From: an uncultured Peptostreptococcaceae bacterium
GTDB taxonomy: Bacteria; Bacillota; Clostridia; Peptostreptococcales; Anaerovoracaceae
Assembly: GCA_910588185.1 (NCBI GenBank)
Contig: CAJUQR010000011.1
Span: 1-41,072 of the forward strand
Direction: 5' to 3'
DNA length: 41,072 nt
In this document: piece after piece, positions 16,404-24,483 of the stretch
Position numbering within the stretch: the first letter of the stretch is position 1
Layout: every line of letters starts with the position of its first letter
Made by a program: the position numbers and the translations under genes
The notes under the pieces: generated by a model
Seen by the model: the letters and a program-made list of their open reading frames with translations, nothing else
Database searches by the model: none
What the model was told of the DNA's origin: nothing

Positions 16404-17137
16404 GACTTATAAATAAAATTGAAGAGATAATTTTTCCGCCGTCAATGTATTGTATTTGCTGTGGGAAGTATATTGATAAAAGCAGAACTTATTCTCTCTG
16501 TGATCATTGCATAAGACGCATGAATTTTAAGATGACCTGTCTGAGACATTTGGAGGAAAGCGGATATTTTAATCATGCTGCGGCTGTGATGGGCTATGGG
16601 ATATATGAGAGGCAGATTATATTTGGATTAAAATATAACGGATATACATATATAGCAAGGGATATAGGAGATATATTTTATGATTGTTTAAAGAAACAGC
16701 TTGAAGAAACAGGAGAATGTCCGTGGTTTTGCTCTGATGTAATAGTTCCGGTTCCCATTAATAAATTGAAACTCAAAGACAGGGGATTTAATCAGGCAGA
16801 GAAGATGGCTGTATACCTGGGTAAACGTACAAACATAAAAGTTTTAGGCGATGGACTTGAAAGAGTGAAATACACTAAAGCCCAGAGAGGTCTTTCGGAA
16901 AAAGAAAGGTATATCAATTTGGATGGTGCTTTTAGGGTTAATCCGTTAAGGGTTAAGCAGATGGCAGGAAAACGAGTATTGCTGATTGACGATATATGTA
17001 CTACAGGAGCAACTGCATTAAACTGCGGAAGATGTCTTGTGGATAACGGAGCCTTGGAGGTGAATTTTTTATCACTTTCATCTGCCCGGAATAAGGAACA
17101 TGGTTTAAATTCCTTGCAAATAAGCAATAATAAATGA
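16400..17137 (+). CDS. comFC: ComFC-family phosphoribosyltransferase-like protein
   Basis: ComFC is needed for natural transformation (with ComFA in Bacillus) and belongs to the type I phosphoribosyltransferase fold. The 245-aa protein has an N-terminal zinc module, CICCGKYIDKSRTYSLCDHC (~15-34), and the C-terminal PRPP-binding loop RVLLIDDICTTGATALNCG (~194-212). The family's opening LINKIEEIIFPP supports TTG 16400, whose bases overlap the recD2 stop TGA; there is no well-placed ribosome site, so it likely depends on translational coupling. comFA is not adjacent. Possession of comFC does not show that the organism is competent. Confidence 0.87.
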   Translation: MRLINKIEEIIFPPSMYCICCGKYIDKSRTYSLCDHCIRRMNFKMTCLRHLEESGYFNHAAAVMGYGIYERQIIFGLKYNGYTYIARDIGDIFYDCLKKQLEETGECPWFCSDVIVPVPINKLKLKDRGFNQAEKMAVYLGKRTNIKVLGDGLERVKYTKAQRGLSEKERYINLDGAFRVNPLRVKQMAGKRVLLIDDICTTGATALNCGRCLVDNGALEVNFLSLSSARNKEHGLNSLQISNNK

Positions 17138-17143
17138 TAAAAT
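17114..17143 (+). promoter_or_regulatory. Promoter of the raiA-motif RNA
   Basis: TTGCAA (17114-17119), 18-base spacer, TAAAAT (17138-17143). The predicted start, seven bases on at 17150, is exactly the first base of the RNA's closing stem. It overlaps the comFC 3' end. Confidence 0.65.
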
Positions 17144-17149
17144 ATATAA

Positions 17150-17320
17150 GGTTGCTCAGGTCTGTGGTTGCAAGTCCAAGCCAGGTGCGGGCAAAAGGAC
17201 CCACGTAAGCTGTCCTTTAAGGTAGTGGGCAGTGATCATGGCGTACCTTAGAAGTAAGTCCTCCGCAAAGCGGATAAAGGCAGGTGTGGGGTCAAAGACC
17301 AGGTCAGCTGAGCAGCCTTT
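17150..17320 (+). ncRNA. raiA-motif structured noncoding RNA
   Basis: A ~170-base structured RNA directly upstream of the HPF/RaiA gene, where the raiA motif is found in Firmicutes. The ends pair: GGTTGCTCAG (17150-17159) with CTGAGCAGCC (17308-17317), nine Watson-Crick pairs and one G-U. Inside are hairpins AAAGGAC/GTCCTTT (17194-17200/17212-17218), AAGGTA/TACCTT (17219-17224/17244-17249), TCCGC-AAA-GCGGA (17262-17274) and GGTC-AAA-GACC (17290-17300). CCCAC (17200-17204) can pair with GTGGG (17225-17229), a possible pseudoknot between the first two hairpins. Bases are far more GC-rich than the flanks. In Clostridium acetobutylicum the raiA RNA has been linked to sporulation and aggregation. 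A 6S RNA was considered, but the many side hairpins and the location do not fit it. Confidence 0.85.
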
Positions 17321-17356
17321 AAATTTATATTAAACGTAATCTTTACATAAAAGTCG

Positions 17357-17385
17357 TTTATCTTTCACATGACATATGGTATAAT
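17357..17385 (+). promoter_or_regulatory. Extended -10 promoter of hpf
   Basis: TGGTATAAT (17377-17385) is a perfect extended -10; TTTATC (17357-17362), 17 bases upstream, is a weak -35. It lies between the raiA RNA and hpf, so the two can be expressed separately. Confidence 0.65.
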
Positions 17386-17412
17386 AAAGAAAAAGTGTAG
17401 GAGGTCATCATT

Positions 17413-17937
17413 ATGAAGATCATCGTAACAGGAAAGAATATCAATGTGAGTGATAAGATTCAAGACGCTATTGAAAAGAAGTTTGCCAAGTTCGGAAAGT
17501 ACTTTACAGACGATATCAAAGCAAATGTCGTTATCCATCCAGAAAAGGCTAAAGTTAAAATGGAAGCAACAATAGTTGCGAAAGGAACAATTTTCAGAGC
17601 TGAAAATGTTTCGCAAGATGTATTTGACTGTATCGATATTGTAGCAGATAAGCTGTCGATACAGATTTCCAAATATAAAGACAAGATGATTAAAAAGAAT
17701 AAATCCAATGAGTCTGTAAGGTTTGAAATGATTCCTGAGATAGAAGAACAGGAAGAAGGCGCAGTAGTTAAACATAAAAAATTCAGGCTATCACCTATGA
17801 CTGTGGATGAAGCTGTGTTACAGATGGAGATGCTGCAGCATGATTTCTTCGTATTTCTTAATGTAGAAACCGATAGCGTAAGTGTAGTTTATACAAGAGC
17901 TGACGGAGATTACGGAGTTTTGGATACAACATATTAA
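17413..17937 (+). CDS. hpf: Long-form ribosome hibernation promoting factor (RaiA/HPF)
   Basis: Binds the 30S subunit and pairs 70S ribosomes into inactive 100S dimers in stationary phase. The 174-aa length is the long form. Residues 1-100 are the RaiA/S30AE ribosome-binding domain (MKIIVTGKNINVSDKIQDAI; VVIHPEKAKVKMEATIVAKG); residues ~115-174 are the dimerisation domain (KHKKFRLSPMTVDEAVLQME; ending GDYGVLDTTY). ATG 17413 follows AGGAGGT at 17400-17406. It is preceded by a raiA-motif RNA and followed by a strong terminator, so it forms a single-gene unit with its own extended -10 promoter. Confidence 0.95.
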   Translation: MKIIVTGKNINVSDKIQDAIEKKFAKFGKYFTDDIKANVVIHPEKAKVKMEATIVAKGTIFRAENVSQDVFDCIDIVADKLSIQISKYKDKMIKKNKSNESVRFEMIPEIEEQEEGAVVKHKKFRLSPMTVDEAVLQMEMLQHDFFVFLNVETDSVSVVYTRADGDYGVLDTTY

Positions 17938-17952
17938 TATTATTGAATTTAT

Positions 17953-17982
17953 AAAGCCCTCGCAAATTTGCGAGGGCTTTTT
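17953..17982 (+). terminator. Intrinsic terminator after hpf
   Basis: AAAGCCCTCGCAA and TTGCGAGGGCTTT form a long GC-rich stem ending in a T run. Confidence 0.92.
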
Positions 17983-18395
17983 GCTGTGCTGATTAAATGT
18001 ATATTGGAATTAATGATGTTGTAAAAATTTTAGAAATCTCTTAAAAAAGACAAAAAAACGATTATTTAAGCATAATTAATTGGATGATTTATACTTTATG
18101 TTGACAAAAATAAACGGATTGCTCTATTTTGTCAAAATTATTAGCGGTTTGTTGTCTTTTAGTTTGATTTCTGCCTTCAAATGTCAATCCTTGACGTTTA
18201 CCCTAAAAAGTAGAGAAGAAGATAAGGCACAGTAACAATTGTGCCGCAAAAAATTTTTACAAAGCAATAAAGGAATTTTGCGTAAAGAAAGAAATTTTTA
18301 CTCAATTGAGAGGAAGAATACGGAAAAACGACAGTTTATTGTCGCTTATATTGAAAAACGTCTAAAATGTTCAAAAAATCTCGCAAACTTTATAA
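17983..18395. promoter_or_regulatory. Dyad-rich region upstream of the sigma54 promoter
   Basis: No gene is supported here (a 62-codon frame at 18239 lacks a ribosome site). Visible dyads are TTGACAAAAAT/TATTTTGTCAA (18101-18111/18125-18135), TGTCAA-TCC-TTGACG (18182-18196), GGCACA-N8-TGTGCC (18226-18245) and CGACA-N6-TGTCG (18329-18344). Two use the same TTGACA half-site. Sigma54 activators bind such dyads ~70-300 bases upstream, so some are candidate activator sites for the neighbouring PAS-AAA+ regulator; which ones is unknown. Confidence 0.5.
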
Positions 18396-18411
18396 TGGCA
18401 CGGATGTTGCT
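18396..18411 (+). promoter_or_regulatory. Sigma54 (-24/-12) promoter
   Basis: TGGCACGGATGTTGCT matches the sigma54 consensus TGGCAC-N5-TTGCW at every defined base, with GG (18397-18398) and GC (18409-18410) at the required 10-base separation. The expected start, ~18422, lies 35 bases before the dipeptidase-like ATG. A sigma54 activator is encoded two genes downstream. Confidence 0.92.
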
Positions 18412-18456
18412 ATTTAATATAGTATAAAAGGCAAATGCAAAATAGGAGGATTAAAT

Positions 18457-19458
18457 ATGCAAAATTTAAAAAATGCTTATGTACTTGATGCATGCATCTG
18501 GCCTGAAAATGGCAGATTTAAAGGTATGAGTGAAGATTACAAAGAATCTAAGCTAGACGCATGCTTTTTAACACTGGATGGAACTGATTTTAGAACAGGT
18601 GTTGAAAGCTTAGGTGAAGTCTCAAGACTTACTGACGATCCATCGGAAAAGATAAAAATAGCTAGAACTTATGAGGACCTGATGAAAAACAAAGAAGATG
18701 GATACAAATCACTTATTTTGTATTTCCAAGATCCTGCTCCATTGGAAAATAAAGTTCATGTAGCGAAAGCTTTCTATGAAATGGGTGTAAGAGTTATACA
18801 GATGTCATATAACAAAGGCGGTTACATAGGCGGAGGCTGTGTTGAAGGTGGAGACTATGGTCTTACTGACTTCGGAAAAGCTCTTGTAAAAGAATTCAAT
18901 AAGATAGGAATGCTTATAGATTTATCTCACTGTGGTCCAAAAGTCGTAGCTGACGTACTGGAACTTAGCGAAAAACCTGTTACTATAGGTCATACATGCA
19001 GTAAGGTTTTAGCAGATAATCCTAGAAACAAGACTGATGAACAGATGAAGAGATTAAAAGAAAACGGCGGAGTTATAGGGATGACCCCGTGGGCGCCTAT
19101 TTGTTGGAAACGCAAAGAAAATATTCCACCTACTATTGAGGATTATCTTGATCATGTATGCCATGCAGTAGAGGTTGTAGGTATTGACCATGTGGGATTT
19201 GCCAGCGATAATAACCTTGATCATAATCAAGATCTTGCAGGTATAAGTTCACAAGGTTCTTTGTATGACCTTGTAGTGGGCGGCTATAACAAAAATGTAA
19301 GTCAAGATCCTAATGAAAGACATGCGTTAGGATTTACAGGTGCATTGGATGTTCAGAATATTGTTGACGGAATGAGAAAAAGAGGATTCAATAACGAAGA
19401 AATTGAAAAATTCCTCGGCGGTAATTTCTTAAGAGTTATAAAAGAAGTGTGGAAATAA
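18457..19458 (+). CDS. Membrane dipeptidase (M19)-fold protein with an incomplete metal site
   Basis: M19 enzymes are binuclear zinc dipeptidases. The 333-aa protein has the fold's landmarks: GLTDFGKALVKEFNKIGMLI-DLSHCG (His158), VTIGHTCSK (His179), ADNPRNKTDEQMKRLKENGG (Arg190) and DHVGFASDNN (Asp251). However, the first-strand HxD reads DACIW (residues 11-15), the bridging Glu is Gln91 (FQDP, correctly spaced 19 residues before the G of EMGVR), and the substrate His is Tyr118 (SYN for the usual THN). Thus the alpha-zinc ligands appear lost while the two beta-site His and Asp251 remain. It may be a one-metal hydrolase or a non-peptidase. AGGAGGA precedes ATG 18457. It is the first gene after the sigma54 promoter, 28 bases before the carrier. 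No signal peptide: cytosolic. Confidence 0.85.
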   Translation: MQNLKNAYVLDACIWPENGRFKGMSEDYKESKLDACFLTLDGTDFRTGVESLGEVSRLTDDPSEKIKIARTYEDLMKNKEDGYKSLILYFQDPAPLENKVHVAKAFYEMGVRVIQMSYNKGGYIGGGCVEGGDYGLTDFGKALVKEFNKIGMLIDLSHCGPKVVADVLELSEKPVTIGHTCSKVLADNPRNKTDEQMKRLKENGGVIGMTPWAPICWKRKENIPPTIEDYLDHVCHAVEVVGIDHVGFASDNNLDHNQDLAGISSQGSLYDLVVGGYNKNVSQDPNERHALGFTGALDVQNIVDGMRKRGFNNEEIEKFLGGNFLRVIKEVWK

Positions 19459-19486
19459 AACTTATGTAAAGCAAGGAGATTTAAAA

Positions 19487-20890
19487 ATGGAAATGGAGAA
19501 AAAGAATAATATGACGGGTACTAAGGCCTTGATTATTATGGTTGCTTCTGCAGCCGTAATCTTCATCGGTGCATTGGTAATAAAGTCACCAACAGTAGTT
19601 AACTTAATAGTAGCAGGTCTCGTTGCAATATTCCTGGCAATGATGTGGGGAGTAAAATGGGACGATATTCAAAATGATATTTTGGATATGGCAAGAAGAA
19701 TGTTCCCGGCAATTTTAATTCTTATTTTTGTAGGTATGCTTATTGGTGCGTGGATTGCCAGCGGTACTGTACCTCTATTGATTTATTGGGGTTTGAAAAT
19801 ATTGACTCCTAAGTTCTTCTTGGTAATCGCCTGTCTCACTTGTTCAATAATGTCACTTATGACAGGAACTTCATGGGGAACTATAGGAACAATCGGTGTG
19901 GCATTTATGGGTATCGCAACAGGACTTGGTGTTCCGGAGTCGTATACTGCAGGTGCTGTACTTGTTGGAGCTCTTTTCGGAGATAAACTTTCACCGATGT
20001 CAGATACTACTGTTTTGGCACCTGCAATGGCAGGTACAGATGTAATAAGTCACATCAAGTACATGTTATGGACTACTGTTCCAAGTTATTTAATTTCACT
20101 TATCTTCTTCTTTGTTGTTGGACTTAAGTTTGGAGAAGGCAATGTGGAAACAGCAGATTATCAGGCAATCGTTTCAACTTTGGAAGGAACGTTCAACCTG
20201 AATCCTATATTGGTACTTCCTCCTATCGTAGTATTGTTCCTGATTTTTAAACAGAAACCTATAATCCCTTCATTTGCTGTAGGTATATTCCTTGGAGTAG
20301 TATTTGCAATGATTTTCCAGGATTATGCTTTGGCAGATGTATTGGCAGCATTGAATAAAGGATATACTCAGACTACAGAGGTTGCCATAGTGGACACTAT
20401 GATTTGCAGGGGCGGTATAAGCAGTATGCTCAGCTCAGTAGCCATAGTAATTGCGGCAGCCATATTCGGAGCGCCGCTCAAATCAGCAGGAGTAATAGAC
20501 TTCGCAGTTGCAAAGATAATGAAAGTTGCAAAGGGTCAGAAGAGCGTTCTGTTCTCGTCTTATGCTTTCCATGCTTTACTTATACTGACAATAGGAGGAT
20601 ATTATACTACATTCTCAATGGCAGGTCCTGTGCTTCAACCGTTATATGAAAAGTATGGTCTGGATAAAGTTAACCTTTCAAGATGTCTCGAAGACTCAGG
20701 TACAACTTTCTCACCATTGGTTCCTTGGTGCAGCAATGGTGTTTACTTTACAAGTACGTTGGGTGTTGCATACAGTGCATATGCATTTACTACGCCTATG
20801 TGCTGGCTATGTATGGTATTCGCATTTATATATATTGCAACAGGATTTAAGATTAAACAGGCTCCTGTAACAGAAGAAGCTGATGCTTAA
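19487..20890 (+). CDS. NhaC-family Na+/H+ antiporter-like carrier
   Basis: A 467-aa polytopic inner-membrane protein with about 11-12 hydrophobic segments. GTSWGTIGTIGVAFMGIATG followed by GAVLVGALFGDKLSPMSDTT is the NhaC signature in the central helices. Named members exchange Na+ for H+ or for organic anions (for example malate/lactate); the substrate here cannot be read from sequence. The second gene downstream of the sigma54 promoter, it probably imports the small molecule handled by the M19-fold protein or exchanges it for a product. ATG 19487 follows AAGGAGA. A terminator follows at 20916. Confidence 0.87.
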   Translation: MEMEKKNNMTGTKALIIMVASAAVIFIGALVIKSPTVVNLIVAGLVAIFLAMMWGVKWDDIQNDILDMARRMFPAILILIFVGMLIGAWIASGTVPLLIYWGLKILTPKFFLVIACLTCSIMSLMTGTSWGTIGTIGVAFMGIATGLGVPESYTAGAVLVGALFGDKLSPMSDTTVLAPAMAGTDVISHIKYMLWTTVPSYLISLIFFFVVGLKFGEGNVETADYQAIVSTLEGTFNLNPILVLPPIVVLFLIFKQKPIIPSFAVGIFLGVVFAMIFQDYALADVLAALNKGYTQTTEVAIVDTMICRGGISSMLSSVAIVIAAAIFGAPLKSAGVIDFAVAKIMKVAKGQKSVLFSSYAFHALLILTIGGYYTTFSMAGPVLQPLYEKYGLDKVNLSRCLEDSGTTFSPLVPWCSNGVYFTSTLGVAYSAYAFTTPMCWLCMVFAFIYIATGFKIKQAPVTEEADA

Positions 20891-20915
20891 TTGAATAATT
20901 ATTACCAATAGTTTT

Positions 20916-20946
20916 GGGGGCTGTCTGTTTTCAGGCAGCTCTTTTA
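20916..20946 (+). terminator. Intrinsic terminator after the carrier gene
   Basis: GGGCTGTCTG and CAGGCAGCTC pair around TTTT (one G-U), followed by TTTTAT. It ends the sigma54 operon before the activator gene. Confidence 0.8.
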
Positions 20947-21003
20947 TAGTATTGGAATTTGTGTTATTATTTTAGTAAAGGGGGACTGAGAAAGGTGATT
21001 TGC

Positions 21004-22425
21004 ATGAGTGAAAAATATGTTGAACAGATTCTGAATATATATAATCATGTTGATACAATAATTCTGACAGATGTGAAAGGATACATTACATATTTTATAA
21101 CGTATAGACCTGATGTGAACCCAAATAAACCTAAAGATATGGTTGGAAAACACATGCTGGAAGCTTTTAAGACTCTTACGGAGGAGAGCAGTTCTGTCAT
21201 GCGTGTAATAAAGACAGGACAGCCAATCTTAAATGAACTTCAGGAATTCCCATATCGTGGATTGAAAGAGCCTGTACAGAGTATAAATACCACTATGCCC
21301 ATAAAGGAAGACGGCAAATTGGTAGGTGTTGCATGTATGATAAGATATCTTGACGGTCCGCTTAAAAGAAATGAAATTGTTATAGAGCTTAAGGAACATA
21401 AAGATTTTTCTACCAAATATACTATTGATGATATTAAGGGCTGTTCTGAAAGCATTTATTATTTAAAACAAAAGATAGAAATGGTCTCAGGAACCGATTC
21501 TGCAGTACTTATTTATGGTGAAACCGGAGTGGGCAAAGAACTTGTTGCACAATCAGTACATGGACTTAGCAGGCGCAGAAATAATAGGTTTGTATCTCAA
21601 AATTGTGCAGCTATACCAGAAAATTTACTTGAAAGTGTGATTTTTGGAACGATTAAGGGAGCGTATACAGGAGCGGAAAACAGACCAGGCTTGTTTGAGA
21701 TATCAAAGGGCGGGACTTTGTTTTTAGATGAGATAAATTCCATGGATATAGGGCTTCAGGCTAAGATATTAAAGGCCATAGAGGATAAAGAGGTTACAAG
21801 AATAGGGGGAAGTACTCCTATAAAAACAGATGTAAGAATTTTATCTGCATTGAATGAAAATCCCATCGAATGTATTAAAAATGGTAAATTGAGAAGAGAT
21901 TTATTTTATAGATTAAGTGTGGTAGAACTGGATATTGAACCGCTTAGAAAGCGCAGAGAAGATATTTCATATTTGACAGATTATTATATAAATTATTATA
22001 ACAGAAAGATGAACAGAGCCATAATAGGCATAGATGAGGATGTAGAGAAACTTTTTGCAAAATATGAATGGCCAGGTAATGTAAGAGAACTTAAGAATGT
22101 CCTTGAAGGGGCATTTAATGTTGCTACATCCAGGAAGATAACCAAGCAATATTTACCTAATTATCTGCTTCAGGAACTTAATGTCATTGGAATAGAAGCT
22201 GCTGATGAACATATCATAAGATGGAGCAATGGGGAAGACTTTAACTTGGATAATGCAGTTAATGAATATGAGAAAAATATAATCGCAAGTGCATTACATA
22301 ATTCAAGAAATTTGTCTGAAGCTGCAAAAAAACTTGGAATATCAAGGCAGAACTTAAACTACAAGCTAAACAAACATTCTCTACTTGAAACAAACACATT
22401 TTCAAAGTATAATATTAAAGAATAA
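21004..22425 (+). CDS. Sigma54-dependent transcriptional activator (PAS-AAA+-Fis)
   Basis: A 473-aa enhancer-binding protein. Residues ~1-118 form a PAS-type sensor (IILTDVKGYITYF); the AAA+ domain has Walker A GETGVGKE (172-179), the sigma54-contact loop GAYTGA (219-224), LFLDEINSM (Walker B, 239-247) and LRRDLFYRL (arginine finger); residues ~440-465 (NLSEAAKKLGISRQNLNYKL) are a Fis-type helix-turn-helix. PAS input suggests direct sensing of a ligand rather than phosphorylation. ATG 21004 follows AAAGGTGA (20991-20998). The consensus -24/-12 promoter and dyads lie upstream of the two preceding genes, which I infer it controls. Confidence 0.92.
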   Translation: MSEKYVEQILNIYNHVDTIILTDVKGYITYFITYRPDVNPNKPKDMVGKHMLEAFKTLTEESSSVMRVIKTGQPILNELQEFPYRGLKEPVQSINTTMPIKEDGKLVGVACMIRYLDGPLKRNEIVIELKEHKDFSTKYTIDDIKGCSESIYYLKQKIEMVSGTDSAVLIYGETGVGKELVAQSVHGLSRRRNNRFVSQNCAAIPENLLESVIFGTIKGAYTGAENRPGLFEISKGGTLFLDEINSMDIGLQAKILKAIEDKEVTRIGGSTPIKTDVRILSALNENPIECIKNGKLRRDLFYRLSVVELDIEPLRKRREDISYLTDYYINYYNRKMNRAIIGIDEDVEKLFAKYEWPGNVRELKNVLEGAFNVATSRKITKQYLPNYLLQELNVIGIEAADEHIIRWSNGEDFNLDNAVNEYEKNIIASALHNSRNLSEAAKKLGISRQNLNYKLNKHSLLETNTFSKYNIKE

Positions 22426-22445
22426 TAAAAAGGAATTTACTGCTT

Positions 22446-23288
22446 ATGGAAACGTTTTTTAACAATATAATATCAAGCATTGGAATTACAGATGTTTTAG
22501 ACATTTTAATAGTTGCATTTATTGTATATAAGGTGCTTGGCTTTATAAGGGAAACGAGAGCGGAACAACTGGCTAAGGGGCTTTTGATTCTTGTAATAAT
22601 TACTCTTGCATCAAAGGTACTTCATTTGTATACGCTTAATTGGATTCTATCCGGAGTTATGACTGTAGGTTTAGTTGCATTGGTGGTAATATTCCAGCCT
22701 GAGCTTAGAAGAGCCCTTGAACATTTAGGCAGAAGCAGGTTTACAAATGTATTAAACGGAGTAGATAAAGAAGAAGCTAAGCGCATGGTTTTGGAGATGG
22801 TTGAAGCTATTGAGAGTATGTCATCTTCAAGGACAGGTGCTTTAATTGTTATAGAAGGGGAAATAACTTTAAACGATATTGTAGAGACCGGCACTGTTAT
22901 TGATGCCAACGTATCTGCAGAGATGATAGGCAATGTATTTTATGAGGGTGCGCCTCTGCATGACGGAGCAATGATCATAAGAGGGGATAGATTACATGCG
23001 GCAGGTTGTGTACTTCCGCTCACACAGAATAAGCAGCTTAGTAAAGAACTTGGAACAAGACATAGGGCAGGAATTGGTATTACAGAAAATTCAGATGCCA
23101 TGGTAATTATAGTTTCAGAGGAAACAGGTGTTATATCTATAGCCAAGAATGGTAATCTAATAAGGTTTGTAGATGTTAAAAAAATTGAAAAAGCGTTACT
23201 TGAGTTGTATTTAGATGATGAACGCAAAGTCAGTTTGACAGAGAGAATAAATATGCTGTTAAGAGGGGGAAGGAATGCTAAAAAATAA
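22446..23288 (+). CDS. cdaA: Diadenylate cyclase CdaA
   Basis: Makes cyclic di-AMP from two ATP; controls potassium and osmotic balance and cell-wall homeostasis. The 280-aa protein has three N-terminal membrane helices (residues ~10-95), then a DAC domain with LHDGAMIIRGDRLHAAGCVL (DGA motif, ~177) and LGTRHRAGIGITENSDA (RHR motif), the two catalytic signatures. ATG 22446 follows AAAAGGA. It overlaps cdaR by 14 bases and begins the classic cdaA-cdaR-glmM-glmS order, which links c-di-AMP to cell-wall precursor supply. Confidence 0.96.
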   Translation: METFFNNIISSIGITDVLDILIVAFIVYKVLGFIRETRAEQLAKGLLILVIITLASKVLHLYTLNWILSGVMTVGLVALVVIFQPELRRALEHLGRSRFTNVLNGVDKEEAKRMVLEMVEAIESMSSSRTGALIVIEGEITLNDIVETGTVIDANVSAEMIGNVFYEGAPLHDGAMIIRGDRLHAAGCVLPLTQNKQLSKELGTRHRAGIGITENSDAMVIIVSEETGVISIAKNGNLIRFVDVKKIEKALLELYLDDERKVSLTERINMLLRGGRNAKK

Positions 23289-24468
23289 CAGATTCAATAT
23301 GATATTGGCATTGGTTGCAGCAATTGTTCTATGGGCATATGTGTTAGGGGAGATTAATCCTTCCTCAAGTACGGTTGTAAGAAATGTCCCTATAAATTTC
23401 ATCAATGAAGAAGCGCTCGAAGAAGAAGGATTGGCGCTTTTAAGCAGCAGTGCGACGACTGTTAATATAAGTATATCCGGACAGCGAACAGCAATCACTA
23501 GGGTAGATGCCGGAGATTTTAATGTTACAGTTGATTTAGAGGCTTTGAAAAAGGGAGAGAATACTGTAAGGGTCAATGTTACAGGACCAAGCAGCGTTAA
23601 AATAGATAGAACCAGTATTGAAAAAGTTACTGTTGTTGTTGATGAAAAGATTTCAGCTGAAAAAGACATTGATACCATTATAAAAGGTGATGTTCCTAAT
23701 GATAAGGAGGCTACTGTAATCAGCGTAGACCGAAATAAGGCTAGTGTATCGGGACCTAAAACATTGGTAGACAGAGTAGTAAAGCTTGTTGCATATATAG
23801 ATGCAGAAGATATGGCAAATGAAGCAAAAGATTTTACTGTCAATATGATTCCTATAGATGCTAACGGTGAAAAGGTTGAAGGTTTGACCTTAGAAGGTGG
23901 AAGTGAAGTCAATATTACAGCGATAATGTTTAGTAAAAAGACGGTTCAGCTTCATGTGCCGATAACTAATCAGGATTCCGGCGATATAGAAAGAGACATT
24001 ACTATACCTAATACTGTAGTAATAAAGGGCAGTGAGGAAGATTTGTCAGAGGTTAGCAGGATTACATGCAGAGGTATAGATTTGCGTAATGTAGCTATTT
24101 CAACGTCAATAACACTTGAACCTATTTTGCCGGAGGGTGTAGAAATTGTAGATTCTTCTGATACGCTTGTTATGACTGTAAAAGTTAAGGAGCAAATTTC
24201 TAAAACTTTTGATTTTAGCAATGAAGATATTGCGTTCAATGGAAAGGATAATAATTATAACTATAAGGTTAGTGATGTAGAAGTTAAAGTGACTGTAAAA
24301 GGCAAAGAAAGTGTGATTGATGGATTGACAAAAGAAGCTTTTACATTATCGGTTAATGTAGCAGACCTTGATGCAGGCAAACACATGCTTGATGTGAAAG
24401 TAATCTGTAGAGAGGATAATTTAAATATTGAACTATCTCCTGCGAAGGTAGAGGTAGTTATAGAATAA
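23275..24468 (+). CDS. cdaR: CdaR/YbbR-repeat regulator of CdaA
   Basis: Regulates the cyclase from outside the membrane. The 397-aa protein has an N-terminal anchor (FNMILALVAAIVLWAYVLGE) followed by about four YbbR repeats (residues ~45-395), recognisable from recurring vPV-N and V-V-GP/-G segments such as VRVNVTGPSSV and ATVISVDRNKASVSGPKTLV. ATG 23275 lies within the cdaA 3' end with AGGGGGAAGG just upstream. GlmM follows after 15 bases. Confidence 0.92.
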   Translation: MLKNNRFNMILALVAAIVLWAYVLGEINPSSSTVVRNVPINFINEEALEEEGLALLSSSATTVNISISGQRTAITRVDAGDFNVTVDLEALKKGENTVRVNVTGPSSVKIDRTSIEKVTVVVDEKISAEKDIDTIIKGDVPNDKEATVISVDRNKASVSGPKTLVDRVVKLVAYIDAEDMANEAKDFTVNMIPIDANGEKVEGLTLEGGSEVNITAIMFSKKTVQLHVPITNQDSGDIERDITIPNTVVIKGSEEDLSEVSRITCRGIDLRNVAISTSITLEPILPEGVEIVDSSDTLVMTVKVKEQISKTFDFSNEDIAFNGKDNNYNYKVSDVEVKVTVKGKESVIDGLTKEAFTLSVNVADLDAGKHMLDVKVICREDNLNIELSPAKVEVVIE

Positions 24469-24483
24469 GCTTGAGGTGATTTG

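Noticed and set aside
17150..17320. 6S RNA or RNase P RNA as the identity of the structured RNA
   Set aside because: RNase P core motifs are absent. A 6S RNA is one long irregular hairpin, while this has a closing stem around several small hairpins, and it lies directly upstream of hpf, which fits the raiA motif.
18101..18135. Spo0A box upstream of the sigma54 operon
   Set aside because: TTTTGTCAAAA resembles TGTCGAA but misses the central G; the match is better explained as part of the inverted repeat.
18239..18427. 62-codon open frame upstream of the dipeptidase-like gene
   Set aside because: No ribosome site, Lys/Asn-rich composition as expected of AT-rich spacer, and its end covers the consensus sigma54 promoter. 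Treated as regulatory DNA.
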